This document shows positions 26,620 through 35,471 of a DNA stretch of 64,000 bases, in pieces; position 1 is the first letter of the stretch; the number at the start of each line of letters is the position of its first letter. A program made the translations under genes and the position numbers. Below the pieces are notes generated by a model, which had not been told where the DNA came from, ran no database searches, and saw nothing but the letters and a program-made list of their open reading frames with translations. This stretch comes from Antricoccus suffuscus (GTDB lineage: Bacteria; Actinomycetota; Actinomycetes; Mycobacteriales; Antricoccaceae): the NCBI RefSeq assembly GCF_003003235.1, contig NZ_PVUE01000008.1, positions 124,001-188,000 on the forward strand, in the 5' to 3' direction.

Positions 26620-27195
26620 ATGGGTGGATCATCGATCTTCGCCGAGACTGACAAATTTATGAGTTTCTCGACAGCGACCGGGAAGTCGATGACTACGTTT
26701 ATGGACGCCGCTGGTACTCCTATCGGCCAGCTGGGCGCCAAAATGGGCATGTGCGGTGTCCCAGGGGGCCAGAACGCGATGACCTATTATCGCTCGGTCA
26801 TTGAGCAGTTCAACCAATTAATGGAGGACCTGCCGATGGGCGTCGGTGCTCTTTCGCAGGGCGCGGTGACTATCGGCGCGAACTACATCGGGGCGGACCT
26901 TGACTCAGAGGCCGGGATGAACGTCGTTGCCGACACCTTCAACCCAAAGAAGGGCGACCAGACTACGCAGGACGCCCTCCAGAAGCAGGCGGAGAAGGAC
27001 GGTAAGAATCCCGATAACCAGACCAAGGACGGCAAGCTGCCCGCTGCCGACGACATGACCCCGGACAGCTACGAGAAAGACAACCAAACCGAAGGTGGGC
27101 AAGCCTACAACGACGCTTCTGCGCATCAGACGAGCGACGCAAACAACGGAAACGGGGAGCGAAAGGTCTGGGGCAAGGACCCGGAGGAAAAGTAG
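26620..27195 (+). CDS. Type VII locus hypothetical protein, helical with charged tail
   Basis: A 191-residue protein that I do not recognise. Residues 1-105 look helical and moderately hydrophobic (Gly/Met-rich, around MGMCGVPGG and LPMGVGALSQGAVTIGANY). The rest is highly charged, rich in Lys, Asp, Gln and Asn, and likely disordered. The ATG at 26620 follows a GAGGAGAG site, better than the TTG at 26611. It lies between eccC and a WXG-domain protein in the same direction. That position and the helical-plus-tail layout suggest a secreted ESX substrate or its partner; this is inference. Confidence 0.7.
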   Translation: MGGSSIFAETDKFMSFSTATGKSMTTFMDAAGTPIGQLGAKMGMCGVPGGQNAMTYYRSVIEQFNQLMEDLPMGVGALSQGAVTIGANYIGADLDSEAGMNVVADTFNPKKGDQTTQDALQKQAEKDGKNPDNQTKDGKLPAADDMTPDSYEKDNQTEGGQAYNDASAHQTSDANNGNGERKVWGKDPEEK

Positions 27196-27234
27196 TCTCG
27201 TGCCCGATCGACGCAGCTATGAAGGTGGATTGAC

Positions 27235-29316
27235 ATGAGCGATGATGCCTGGCTCAAGTCCAACCAGAATTTCGGTTACGAGGCTCCGTCAGACTACGGG
27301 TCGTATACCAACCCGGAGAACGCGCACTACGACACTCCAGACTGGGACAAGGAGATGGCGAAGGCGTCTCCTGCGGATGCTCAAAAGTCGCAACTCGACC
27401 CGGGCAGCACGGACATCAACCGGCACTACCCGGCGATCGCGGCGGAGGATCCGCAGTCAATCTATGAGGCCGCGACGGCCTGGGGCAGTCTGCATGATGC
27501 GTTCGACACGCTAGCTTCGGACCTCGTCACCAATGGCAAGCACCTTGAGTCGAGTTGGGACTCGCCGGACGCCAAGGACGTGTTCTTCGAGTACGTCGGG
27601 AAATCGACGTACTCGATCCGCGAATGGCAGAAGATGGCAGGAACAAACAGCGACGCCTTGTGGACGCTGTATAGCGCCGTGTGGGATGCGAAGAACGCCA
27701 TGACCCGCGAGGGTGGGTTATGGGATCAGTTCATGGCCGACTATCGATTGGCGCATGCTGATCAGGAGATCTTGGAAGGCCCGTCGAACACAAGGATGAG
27801 CGGCAAGGACGTCTACACGTCCAGCCCTACCGACGCGCAGCAAGAAGTAGCCGACCGCCGCGGCCTCGATACGCATACGACGCACTCCATGATGGGTTCC
27901 GGTGGTAGCACCGTCGATTTCTACGACAAAAACGGCCGTGATCTCGTCGGGCAGAACCTCGATCATTACACGAAGCGGTCTCGCGATGAGATCATGACGC
28001 CGATATCGACGGCATACGACAAGGCGTTCATGGCCTTGACGACGGCACCGAAGTTTCGGGGCCCGACTAACGCGGTCACGCCAGAGAAGGCGATCCGCGA
28101 CGCCCAAGGCCGAATGCGGTCTCAACTGCCCGGCCCGCCCGGATCCCCTCCTGGGGCACCGGGAGCCGCTCCCGGTGCGCCGCCCGCGGCGCCAGGTAAT
28201 TTGACGGGCGCTCCTCCGCAGGCACCGAACCTGGGCCAGGCTGGGATGATGCGTCCGAACGGGACGCCGCCTTCGCTCCCGGATGGCTTGACCGCCGGAC
28301 AGCGTCCCGAGGGGCTCCCGGGCTCGGTCAACGAATACACCAATATGCCCGCGGCACCGAATGTCGTCATGCCGGTAACGGCGACAGGGAATCGAACCAG
28401 TTCGGGGCCGGCGCCAGCGGCCCCCGACCTATCTCAAGCCAACCAAAACGCGCCGGCGGCGCCCAACCTCAGCGGGACCGCCGGTGCCACTGGTGACGCT
28501 GCCGGGGTACCCAACGCGCTGGCCGGTCGCGGCGTGCCGCCGGCGGCACCGAACGTCAACGCACCGAGTAATCCCGGCGTGCCAGGTGGCGCGCGCCCGA
28601 TGTCGCCACCTGGTGGCATGGGTCGCGGTGGCCCGCCCGGGGCACGGCCATCGTCACCGTCGCTGAGTGGGCGTAACGGGACCGGCGCGCCCAGCCGTCC
28701 TAGCGCCCCTGCGCCGAACCTTCCCGGACGCGGCGGTGGCCCACGCCCCGGCGGGCCCGGCAACGGTCGAGGCGCGCCGCCGTCATTGCCCGGCCGTAAT
28801 GGACAGGGCAAGCCTGGCGGCCCGAAGCCCGGCCGTCCCGGAGTCCCTGGATCTGGAGAACCCGGGGCACCGGGAGCGCGTCGTCCGGGGATGCCGGGCC
28901 GCGGCGGCGTACCGAAAAGTCTTGCGGGTCGAGGCGACAAGGTCGCCAAATCCGCGATGAAGACACCGACCAGACCAACTCCGACCGAAGGCCTCGGCGG
29001 ACGCGCTGCCCCTCGGCTGAGCCGCGCTGAGACGCTCAAGAGCGCGCGTGCGGCGCTTCGTCGCAGTCTGGGTGGCCGACCGGCAGAACCTGCTGACCTC
29101 AACGCCCCTCGCGGCAGTCAAATGTCGAAAGAAGAGAAGCGCAAGATGGATATGCGGCGCAGGGACGAGGAAGCCGCGGCGCCGTACGGCGGTATCGTGG
29201 GCGACCATGAGTTGTTCGATATTCGCGAGGAAGGGCGAGGCGTGCTTGAGCCCGCCGCGCAGAGCGGTCCAGTCAAGCGCAGTGGACCCGCACTCGGCGC
29301 TGGCCGGCTCGGATAG
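27235..29316 (+). CDS. WXG-domain secreted protein with long Pro/Gly/Ala-rich tail (EspB/PPE-like layout)
   Basis: A 693-residue protein. Residues about 60-290 are helical with a WXG-like turn (SSWDS, W108) followed by DVFFEYVG, and Trp-rich helices as in secreted ESX substrates. Residues about 300-590 are dominated by Pro, Gly, Ala and Asn with recurring PAAPN and GRG units, clearly disordered. The last 100 residues are basic and then acidic. The ATG at 27235 follows AGGTGGA. The layout recalls EspB or PPE proteins, an N-terminal secretion domain with a long low-complexity tail, but I see no PPE or PE motif. It is likely exported by the adjacent system. Confidence 0.8.
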   Translation: MSDDAWLKSNQNFGYEAPSDYGSYTNPENAHYDTPDWDKEMAKASPADAQKSQLDPGSTDINRHYPAIAAEDPQSIYEAATAWGSLHDAFDTLASDLVTNGKHLESSWDSPDAKDVFFEYVGKSTYSIREWQKMAGTNSDALWTLYSAVWDAKNAMTREGGLWDQFMADYRLAHADQEILEGPSNTRMSGKDVYTSSPTDAQQEVADRRGLDTHTTHSMMGSGGSTVDFYDKNGRDLVGQNLDHYTKRSRDEIMTPISTAYDKAFMALTTAPKFRGPTNAVTPEKAIRDAQGRMRSQLPGPPGSPPGAPGAAPGAPPAAPGNLTGAPPQAPNLGQAGMMRPNGTPPSLPDGLTAGQRPEGLPGSVNEYTNMPAAPNVVMPVTATGNRTSSGPAPAAPDLSQANQNAPAAPNLSGTAGATGDAAGVPNALAGRGVPPAAPNVNAPSNPGVPGGARPMSPPGGMGRGGPPGARPSSPSLSGRNGTGAPSRPSAPAPNLPGRGGGPRPGGPGNGRGAPPSLPGRNGQGKPGGPKPGRPGVPGSGEPGAPGARRPGMPGRGGVPKSLAGRGDKVAKSAMKTPTRPTPTEGLGGRAAPRLSRAETLKSARAALRRSLGGRPAEPADLNAPRGSQMSKEEKRKMDMRRRDEEAAAPYGGIVGDHELFDIREEGRGVLEPAAQSGPVKRSGPALGAGRLG

Positions 29317-29319
29317 CCG

Positions 29320-30909
29320 GTGACGTCACCGAATCCGCCATCGCGAGATGGCGATCAGCGAAGCGACCCAGCACAACGTCCAACCTCCGGGCAGTTTGGT
29401 GATGCGGCGGCCTCTGTGAGCCCTCAGGTCCCACCTGCCACGAGCGCTCCGGGTGGCGTCATCGGCGGGCGGCAGGTTTCCGCTGATTGGCTCGGCCGAG
29501 CGGCGGCAACCTCGAGCGATGCGGCGGTGATCGCACCCCCGGCGCGCAGCGCATCCAGAGAGCAGAACCTGACCCAGTTCGACGTCACCGAAGAGGCGAG
29601 GGCACGCGCCCGGACCAAAGCGGTGGCCGAGCAGCACGCGTTAGCGCTCGCCCAGGCGCGCGAGCGCGCGGCCGCGGAGTCCGAGCAAGACGCCGAGGCG
29701 AAGGCGCGCGCCCTCGCAGCGACGGCTCCGTCGGTGCCCCCTACAGTTCGCGATGAGTTGCGTCCGCACGCTCGACGTGATCGTGCTCGGTACTTCGGCG
29801 TCCATGCCGGTCAGATCATGACGTGGGAGGGTGCCGCATTCGGCTTGCTCGCCGCGCACCGCCAGCCGTTAGCCGTCTTGATCCCCGTGGCCGTTATCGC
29901 GATTGCGGCCGTCCTCGTGACTGCCGTCAAGGTCAACGGCCGGTGGCTTTATCAGTGGTTGGGATTGCGTGCCCGATTCCATACCCGGAAACGTTCGTAT
30001 GCCGGCGCGCCAGGCGATGCAGACACGTTACTCGCATCGATTGTGCGAGGAGCGAAGATCGAGACCGTTGAGATCGATGACGATGAAATGGCGATCGTGT
30101 CGCATGCCGGCGGATTCACCGCGATCCTGGAACCCGGACAGGACAACACCTCTCTTACGTCGCAGTCGATCGTGGAGTCCTCACCGTTACCTCCACTCAA
30201 CGATCTGCTGCCCACTGACGATGACGGACCGCTTGTCTCGGCACAGATCGTCGTACATACGACGCCCGCGCCCGGAATGGCCGGCGAGCAGGATGCGGCC
30301 GCGAAGTCCTACGCGGAACTCAATGGCGTCTCGATACCGGCGCAACGACGAGTGTGGGTTGCGCTACAAGCGCAGCACACCGCTGATGAGTTCACCGGCG
30401 CTCAGATGCGTGGCGCGCTCGTCAACGCCGTTCGGCGGCTCGGGCGCAGGCTGCGTAAATCAAAGCTGTCTGTCAACATACTGAGCCGCACCGAGACGGT
30501 CGCAGAGTTCCTCGCGATGTTGAATCCCTCGTCTGGCGCGATCGATGCTCAGAACCTTGCGATCACCGAAGACTGGACGACCTGGAGTGCCGGATCCGGC
30601 GTGCACACGTCGTACAGGGTGCTTGGTTGGCCCAACCTCGCCGATCAGACCGGTTCGAGGCTCGTCGACAGATTGTCGACGGTGCCGACATTGGCGACCA
30701 CGATTGGAATCGCGGCCCGTCGGTCCGGATCCGAGCTTGAGTTGGAAGCCACCGTCCGAGTTCTGGCGGTCGACGCGGCAGCGGCGGCGAGGGTGAGCGC
30801 GGACCTGATGCGCGCGGCCGCAGACTGCGGCGCACAGCTCCAGCGACTCGATGGCGAACAGATATTCGGGATCGGAGCCTCGGTACCGCTGGGAGGTTTC
30901 GCCGCATGA
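29320..30909 (+). CDS. eccE: Type VII secretion protein EccE-like
   Basis: A 529-residue protein resembling EccE. The first 150 residues are charged, with an Ala/Glu/Arg-rich helical stretch at about 85-135, unusual for EccE and probably coiled coil. Two membrane segments at about 166-180 and 184-203 are followed by the EccE-type stretch GRWLYQWLGLRARF. The rest is a soluble mixed domain. The GTG start at 29320 lies just after the previous stop. Its TGA overlaps the ATG of the next gene (30906-30909). EccE is the peripheral subunit of the ESX complex near mycosin. Confidence 0.8.
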   Translation: MTSPNPPSRDGDQRSDPAQRPTSGQFGDAAASVSPQVPPATSAPGGVIGGRQVSADWLGRAAATSSDAAVIAPPARSASREQNLTQFDVTEEARARARTKAVAEQHALALAQARERAAAESEQDAEAKARALAATAPSVPPTVRDELRPHARRDRARYFGVHAGQIMTWEGAAFGLLAAHRQPLAVLIPVAVIAIAAVLVTAVKVNGRWLYQWLGLRARFHTRKRSYAGAPGDADTLLASIVRGAKIETVEIDDDEMAIVSHAGGFTAILEPGQDNTSLTSQSIVESSPLPPLNDLLPTDDDGPLVSAQIVVHTTPAPGMAGEQDAAAKSYAELNGVSIPAQRRVWVALQAQHTADEFTGAQMRGALVNAVRRLGRRLRKSKLSVNILSRTETVAEFLAMLNPSSGAIDAQNLAITEDWTTWSAGSGVHTSYRVLGWPNLADQTGSRLVDRLSTVPTLATTIGIAARRSGSELELEATVRVLAVDAAAAARVSADLMRAAADCGAQLQRLDGEQIFGIGASVPLGGFAA

Positions 30910-31583
30910 TTTCGATGCCCACTCAAATCGGCGTACAGGTTGCCGATGACGAGACCGCCGCTGCGTTGCACCTGTCACTCGGCGGGGCGGGCCTCATCGT
31001 CGGAAATGACGAGCACGGCGCTTCGGTCGCGGTCCGTTTTTTTGAGCGCGAGCCGCGCAACTACGTATCGATCGGCGGGCTGAAGTTCCTGCAGCTGCTG
31101 GCTTTTCGAGCGCTTGGTCTGAGCGCATCGGTTGTTGTCAAGACACAACGGCCGGCCGCATGGGAGTCCTTTGTGCGGATCTCGGCCGGGAGTACTGCTT
31201 CGATCCGCTGCGTGCCAGAGATAGCTGACGTACCACGGGGTACGCCGAACCGCCCGGCACTACTCATCGTTGACAGTGACTCCGGGATCGCAGGTGAATT
31301 GTCGAACGGTGGTGACTGGTCTGCGGTCCTGTCGGCGTACGACTATGTGTCGCAATGGAACATCGAGGCACTGGCCCACGCCGACACCGTGTTTGCCCAA
31401 TCGCTGTCGATGGCCGAAGCAACGCTTGTGACGCGGAAGCTGGCCATCGATGAGCCGCCGGAGACCTTGGGTCGGATCCCGGATGGACAGCTGGCGGTCG
31501 TGAGCCGACACGAAGTGCACTTTGTGCACCTGTCGATGACATCGGTTGAGAAGTGGATGATCGGCACCCTCGAACGTCGCTAA
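30906..31583 (+). CDS. Conserved type VII-associated protein downstream of eccE
   Basis: A 225-residue soluble protein, translationally coupled to the EccE-like gene by an ATGA overlap. It has an N-terminal beta-rich part (GVQVADDETAAALHLSLGG, VAVRFFEREP), a segment with alternating hydrophobic strands (SASVVVKTQRPAAW) and a Rossmann-like ALLIVDSDSG strand. No nucleotide-binding P-loop and no membrane segment are visible. I do not assign a function. The tight coupling suggests it works with EccE at the cytoplasmic side. Its TAA overlaps the stop of the opposite-strand gene at 31580-31583. Confidence 0.7.
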   Translation: MISMPTQIGVQVADDETAAALHLSLGGAGLIVGNDEHGASVAVRFFEREPRNYVSIGGLKFLQLLAFRALGLSASVVVKTQRPAAWESFVRISAGSTASIRCVPEIADVPRGTPNRPALLIVDSDSGIAGELSNGGDWSAVLSAYDYVSQWNIEALAHADTVFAQSLSMAEATLVTRKLAIDEPPETLGRIPDGQLAVVSRHEVHFVHLSMTSVEKWMIGTLERR

Positions 31584-31981
31584 TCGGGTGACTTGATGAA
31601 CGTCGAGTGCATCCGGCGTGCGCGAATCTCGATCGCTGGCACCCAGCGTCGATAAACTCCTCGTTCGATGCGATCGAAGCCGTATTCGGCCGCCTTGGGA
31701 GCGAGCCCGCCCAGGTATTCCACCTGCACAGTGTCATCGCGCTCGGCACAGATCGCGCAGTCGAGACCGCGCCATTGAGCCAGTGCCAGGCTGTAGTAGA
31801 TGACGTCGCACTCGTCTGCGTCAACCGGCTGCACGTAGGTCCCGTCGCCGATCTCATCGAAGCCGAAGCGCGGTGTCGGGCTGTATAGACGAACTTCGAG
31901 GCCGTCGTCGGACGGGTAAAGCCCGCAGCGGAACTCTTCACCGTCGTATCGCGCAACGTACGCCGACAAGGGCGCGCTCAT
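31580..31981 (-). CDS. Hypothetical protein paired with SseB-like gene
   Basis: A 133-residue, beta-rich, acidic protein without recognisable motif; it has two close cysteines (LDCAICAERDD) and Tyr/Arg-rich strands. Its ATG overlaps the stop of the SseB-like gene (31978-31981), so the two are translationally coupled. The 3' end overlaps the 3' end of the conserved partner of eccE on the other strand. The position suggests a role with the secretion locus, but the function is unknown. Confidence 0.7.
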   Translation of the reverse strand: MSAPLSAYVARYDGEEFRCGLYPSDDGLEVRLYSPTPRFGFDEIGDGTYVQPVDADECDVIYYSLALAQWRGLDCAICAERDDTVQVEYLGGLAPKAAEYGFDRIERGVYRRWVPAIEIRARRMHSTFIKSPD

Positions 31982-32949
31982 GAGGTTTCCCGCGGGTCGA
32001 GTTTCACGGCAGAGACGGAATCTGGGACGCGCATCCGCGGCGGACCCGGAGGATCTTCTTGCGGCGGGTCCGCAACTGCCCGCACCATGTACCAGGTTCG
32101 AGTGTCCGCGCTGTAGATCGCACGGCGGTGTTCGTCACCGTTTCGGTCGAACTCCCAAACTTCGGCACCGTGTGGCAATTCCAGCGCCGTGACCTTGAAC
32201 TCGACGACGGTCGAATTCGGGTTAGGCGCGAAACCGAGGCCGACAAACGGCTCTTCCTCGACGACCCAGCCATCGACGGCTGCGCACTGCGCCGCATCCC
32301 GCCCGCCGAACGGGATGCGATAAAGATCGCTCGCTACCGCAGGCCAGCGCAATAGGTTGATCGAACCGTTGTTGAAGATGAACTCGGCGGGGTTGATGAT
32401 TCCGAGCGCTTCTACGAGGGCGCCGGGTGTGGGGACATCGAGGACGTCACCAAGTTGATGGACGTAGCCCGAGATTCGGGTGATCGGCACGGTGAAGAGG
32501 TCGAACAGATCATTGACGCCGATCACTTTCTGCATGAGAGGTACCGGCGCATCGGGAAAGATCTCTTGTTGCTGCTCAAGTGTTAGCGCGGACCACTGCG
32601 CGAGGGTTGCAGCGTCGATGGTCAGAAACACTGGTACGCCGGGGTTGACGGCGAGCCCCCAGCGATTGTCCGGCCACCCGGCCGCCAACCCGGGAAAGGT
32701 TGTGATCCGGCCATGGCCGAATCGGTCACCGCCGACCTGCTGCATCAGTTCTACAGAGGTGTAAGCGACGACATGGGTGCCGCCGTGCTCGTCGGTGTAC
32801 GTCGCCCATTCCGGCGGCTCATCACCGTCGAACGCGGCCTTGGTAATGGGCAGGACCAGCTCGGCGCTGCGCAACAACGCCAGCGCGGGGCCGTCGTCCT
32901 CCCTCTCATACGCCTCGCCGAGGGCTACTTCCAATGGGCTGGTGGGCAT
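31978..32949 (-). CDS. SseB-domain-like protein
   Basis: A 323-residue soluble protein. The N-terminal part (residues 1-130) resembles the SseB N-terminal domain: PLEVALGEAYERED, LRSAELVLPITK, then ATYTDEHGGTHVVAYTS and WGLAVNPGVPVFLTID. SseB-like domains are common in proteins near actinobacterial type VII loci; the role is not established. The C-terminal half has no assignment and ends in a Pro-rich stretch. Possible starts are 33003, 32961 and 32949; the last is chosen because GGAGA lies 5-6 bases before it. It is coupled to the following 133-residue gene and diverges from the beta-helix/AAA gene. Confidence 0.75.
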   Translation of the reverse strand: MPTSPLEVALGEAYEREDDGPALALLRSAELVLPITKAAFDGDEPPEWATYTDEHGGTHVVAYTSVELMQQVGGDRFGHGRITTFPGLAAGWPDNRWGLAVNPGVPVFLTIDAATLAQWSALTLEQQQEIFPDAPVPLMQKVIGVNDLFDLFTVPITRISGYVHQLGDVLDVPTPGALVEALGIINPAEFIFNNGSINLLRWPAVASDLYRIPFGGRDAAQCAAVDGWVVEEEPFVGLGFAPNPNSTVVEFKVTALELPHGAEVWEFDRNGDEHRRAIYSADTRTWYMVRAVADPPQEDPPGPPRMRVPDSVSAVKLDPRETS

Positions 32950-33082
32950 CCAGTTCTCCATGTGCAAAGCGTATCGGACCACGATGGGCCCTTCCGGTCG
33001 CATCGATCGTTGTCGGCAAGTACCCTCGACTGCGGATTTGATTTAGACCGTACTGATGTGAAGACACGATTGCAGCGGAGTT

Positions 33083-34849
33083 ATGTCTCGTACCTTGCAG
33101 GTTGACCCGAACCGATCTGGCGCCTACCCCAATCTCCGAGAGGCAGTGGGCGATGCGGCAGCCGGGTCAACGATCGTCGTCGCGTCCGGGAGCTATAACG
33201 AGACGGTCGATGTATCCGGCCTCGACCTGACGATCGCCGCGGCGGAAGGCGATGAGGACGTCATCATCGACGGCGAGGATTCGTACGATCCGGCGATCGT
33301 CTGTCGTCGCGGCGAGCTCGTGCTGCGTGGCCTCACAGTCCGGTCGGATGCGTCTGACGCGCTCAGGGTGACCGATACGCGACTCACTGTCACGAAGTGT
33401 GACTTCTCGTCGAAGTATGCATCCGCAGTCCGACTGGGCGATCGCTCGGAAGTCTCGCTCGACGGGAGCACCATCTCGGACTCGCAGCAAGGTCTGATCA
33501 TCGAGGACACGTCGGGCACGATCGAGAATCTGACAATTAAGAACTGCGCGGACGACGCGATCGTCATCCGGCTGGGGGCTGACCCTGTCCTTCGCAACGT
33601 CGCTATCGACGGATCTGGCCACCGCGGTATCTACATCTATCAGTCAGCGAAGCCATCGATCGAAGGCTGCGAGGTCGCGAACACTCGTGAGGAGGGCATT
33701 CTCGTCGCGCAGGGCGGCGCGCCCAAACTCAACCGGTGCCATGTGCACGACATCCAAGCGAGTGGAATCTCCTTTGCTGCCGGCACCGGTGGTGATGTGC
33801 GCAGCTGCAACGTGGAGCGTACGGCGCAGCCCGCGATAGATATCGCCGACGGGGCCGAGGTGACGGTCCATGAAGGTAACTCGAAGTCCGCGGGCGTCGG
33901 CTCGGTCGAGGTTGCCAAAGGCGATCCGGCGAAGGTCGAACAGCTGCTAGCTGAACTCGAGCAGATGGTCGGCCTCGATGGGGTCAAGGCCGAGGTTAAG
34001 TCGATCATTGACGAGATCCAGGTCAACGAGTGGCGCCGCAGCGCGGGTCTCAATGTCGATGGGATGAGTAATCACTTGATCTTTGCCGGCGCTCCGGGCA
34101 CGGGCAAGACCACGGTTGGGCGCATCTACGGACAGCTTCTCGCGGCCCTCGGGGTACTGCCCGGGGGGCCGCTCAGGGAGGTCTCGCGCCGGGATCTCGT
34201 CGGCCAGTACATCGGGCACACCGCAGAGAAGACGGCCGCGGTGTTCGACGAGGCGAAAGGTGGCGTTGTCTTTCTTGACGAGGCGTACACGCTGACGCGG
34301 CAGGCCGGCAGCGGTGGCGGAGACTTCGGGCAGGAAGCGGTCGACATGATCGTCAAGCTCATGGAGGACATGCGCAAAGACATAGCGGTGATCGCGGCCG
34401 GGTACACCAATGAAATGCGCGAGTTCCTCGACGCCAACCCCGGCCTTGCGTCCCGGTTCGTCAAGACGATCGAGTTTGAGAACTACTCGGCTGAAGATCT
34501 GACGTTGATCATTACCCGAATGATCAACTCGGGTGATTACAAGGTCGGCGATGGGGCGGAGGCATGCCTACTGCGGCATTTCCAGACGATCCCGCGTGAT
34601 GAGAATTTCGGTAACGCGCGCGATGCACGCAAACTCTTTGAAAAACTTCGCAAGGTGCAGTCGCAGCGGCTGCGCACGCTGACCGATAAGCCGACGATGG
34701 ACCAACTGCTGACGATTACGTTGGCGGACGTGGAGGTGGCGACCGGCATCACCGGTTCGGCTCCGGCTAGTCCTTCAATGAGTGAAGCCCCAACGCCTCC
34801 GGCTGCTTCTTCGGATGGGATCGACTCGGCGACTCGCCGCTGGCTCTGA
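33083..34849 (+). CDS. Beta-helix / CbxX-type AAA ATPase fusion, EccA-like
   Basis: A 588-residue protein of two parts. Residues about 1-270 are a right-handed parallel beta-helix of the pectate-lyase-like kind, with repeats such as the stretch DSQQGLIIEDTSGTIENLTI. Residues about 285-560 are a CbxX/CfqX AAA ATPase: Walker A GAPGTGKTT (about 335), Walker B GGVVFLDEAYTL (about 394), a sensor region (AVIAAGYT) and an arginine-rich LASRFVKTIEF segment. EccA of mycobacterial ESX has the same AAA domain with a TPR N-terminal domain instead. The ATG at 33083 has GGAG just upstream. The likely role is ATP-driven handling of secretion substrates in the cytoplasm. Confidence 0.88.
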   Translation: MSRTLQVDPNRSGAYPNLREAVGDAAAGSTIVVASGSYNETVDVSGLDLTIAAAEGDEDVIIDGEDSYDPAIVCRRGELVLRGLTVRSDASDALRVTDTRLTVTKCDFSSKYASAVRLGDRSEVSLDGSTISDSQQGLIIEDTSGTIENLTIKNCADDAIVIRLGADPVLRNVAIDGSGHRGIYIYQSAKPSIEGCEVANTREEGILVAQGGAPKLNRCHVHDIQASGISFAAGTGGDVRSCNVERTAQPAIDIADGAEVTVHEGNSKSAGVGSVEVAKGDPAKVEQLLAELEQMVGLDGVKAEVKSIIDEIQVNEWRRSAGLNVDGMSNHLIFAGAPGTGKTTVGRIYGQLLAALGVLPGGPLREVSRRDLVGQYIGHTAEKTAAVFDEAKGGVVFLDEAYTLTRQAGSGGGDFGQEAVDMIVKLMEDMRKDIAVIAAGYTNEMREFLDANPGLASRFVKTIEFENYSAEDLTLIITRMINSGDYKVGDGAEACLLRHFQTIPRDENFGNARDARKLFEKLRKVQSQRLRTLTDKPTMDQLLTITLADVEVATGITGSAPASPSMSEAPTPPAASSDGIDSATRRWL

Positions 34850-34907
34850 TCACGCGGCGGATGAGGTGACGGACGGACCGGGATTTTGTGACGGATCGAG
34901 GGTGGTT

Positions 34908-35471
34908 CTAGTCCGGGCGTCCGCCGTACTCGATCAGTAGCTCGCGGTACGCCGACTGTACGTTTTCGAGCCGGATCAGGGAAAACCGCTCCGGCTCACG
35001 TTCGTAGATTTCGCGTCCCCGTTCGCTGCGCAACGCCGCACTGGGGACCGTTTCGGTGTGTGGGTCGGCGAACGCGATCGCCTCAGTGACAGCGGCAAAG
35101 GCGGTCGCCAGCAACGAGCGGGCCTCTGCCCGATCGGGGCCCGCGGCGGGTGCCGACTCTGGTACGGCGTCGGCGAAGCGGTCGGCGACGAGCATCCATT
35201 CGCCTGGGTCCAGCAGCTCCGACGTCCCTTCCCCACCAAACAGGTCGGCGTCCGTGTCGATCTCGTACGGCGACTCGGGCAGCAGGAAAGTGAACTCGCG
35301 CGGTTCGCCGCAGTCCTCACACGTGCCGTGGTAGTGACTGCACAGACCGTCAGGCGTGTCGATGACGCTCGACGTGCGGTCAAACGTCGCGCAGCCGCAC
35401 AGGCACGGATGGAGGTCCATATATATGTGCGATTCAGCGTTGGTTCGCGCTACCGCGATACGGTCGCTCAT
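34908..35471 (-). CDS. Zinc-ribbon hypothetical protein coupled to EspI-like ATPase
   Basis: A 187-residue protein. The N-terminal 60 residues hold six cysteines (C23, C25, C27, C44, C51, C54) and two His between, arranged like a zinc ribbon or treble clef (CLCGC and CEDCGEP). The rest is helical and acidic. The ATG at 35471 overlaps the stop of the upstream MinD-like gene by four bases. The longer open frame upstream is a shadow of that gene. No function is assigned; coupling suggests it serves the same process as the ATPase. Confidence 0.72.
   Translation of the reverse strand: MSDRIAVARTNAESHIYMDLHPCLCGCATFDRTSSVIDTPDGLCSHYHGTCEDCGEPREFTFLLPESPYEIDTDADLFGGEGTSELLDPGEWMLVADRFADAVPESAPAAGPDRAEARSLLATAFAAVTEAIAFADPHTETVPSAALRSERGREIYEREPERFSLIRLENVQSAYRELLIEYGGRPD

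Noticed and set aside
30906-31583. The protein downstream of eccE as an EspG chaperone
   Set aside because: The length is short for EspG, no EspG-like motif is apparent, and no PE/PPE partner exists in the locus.
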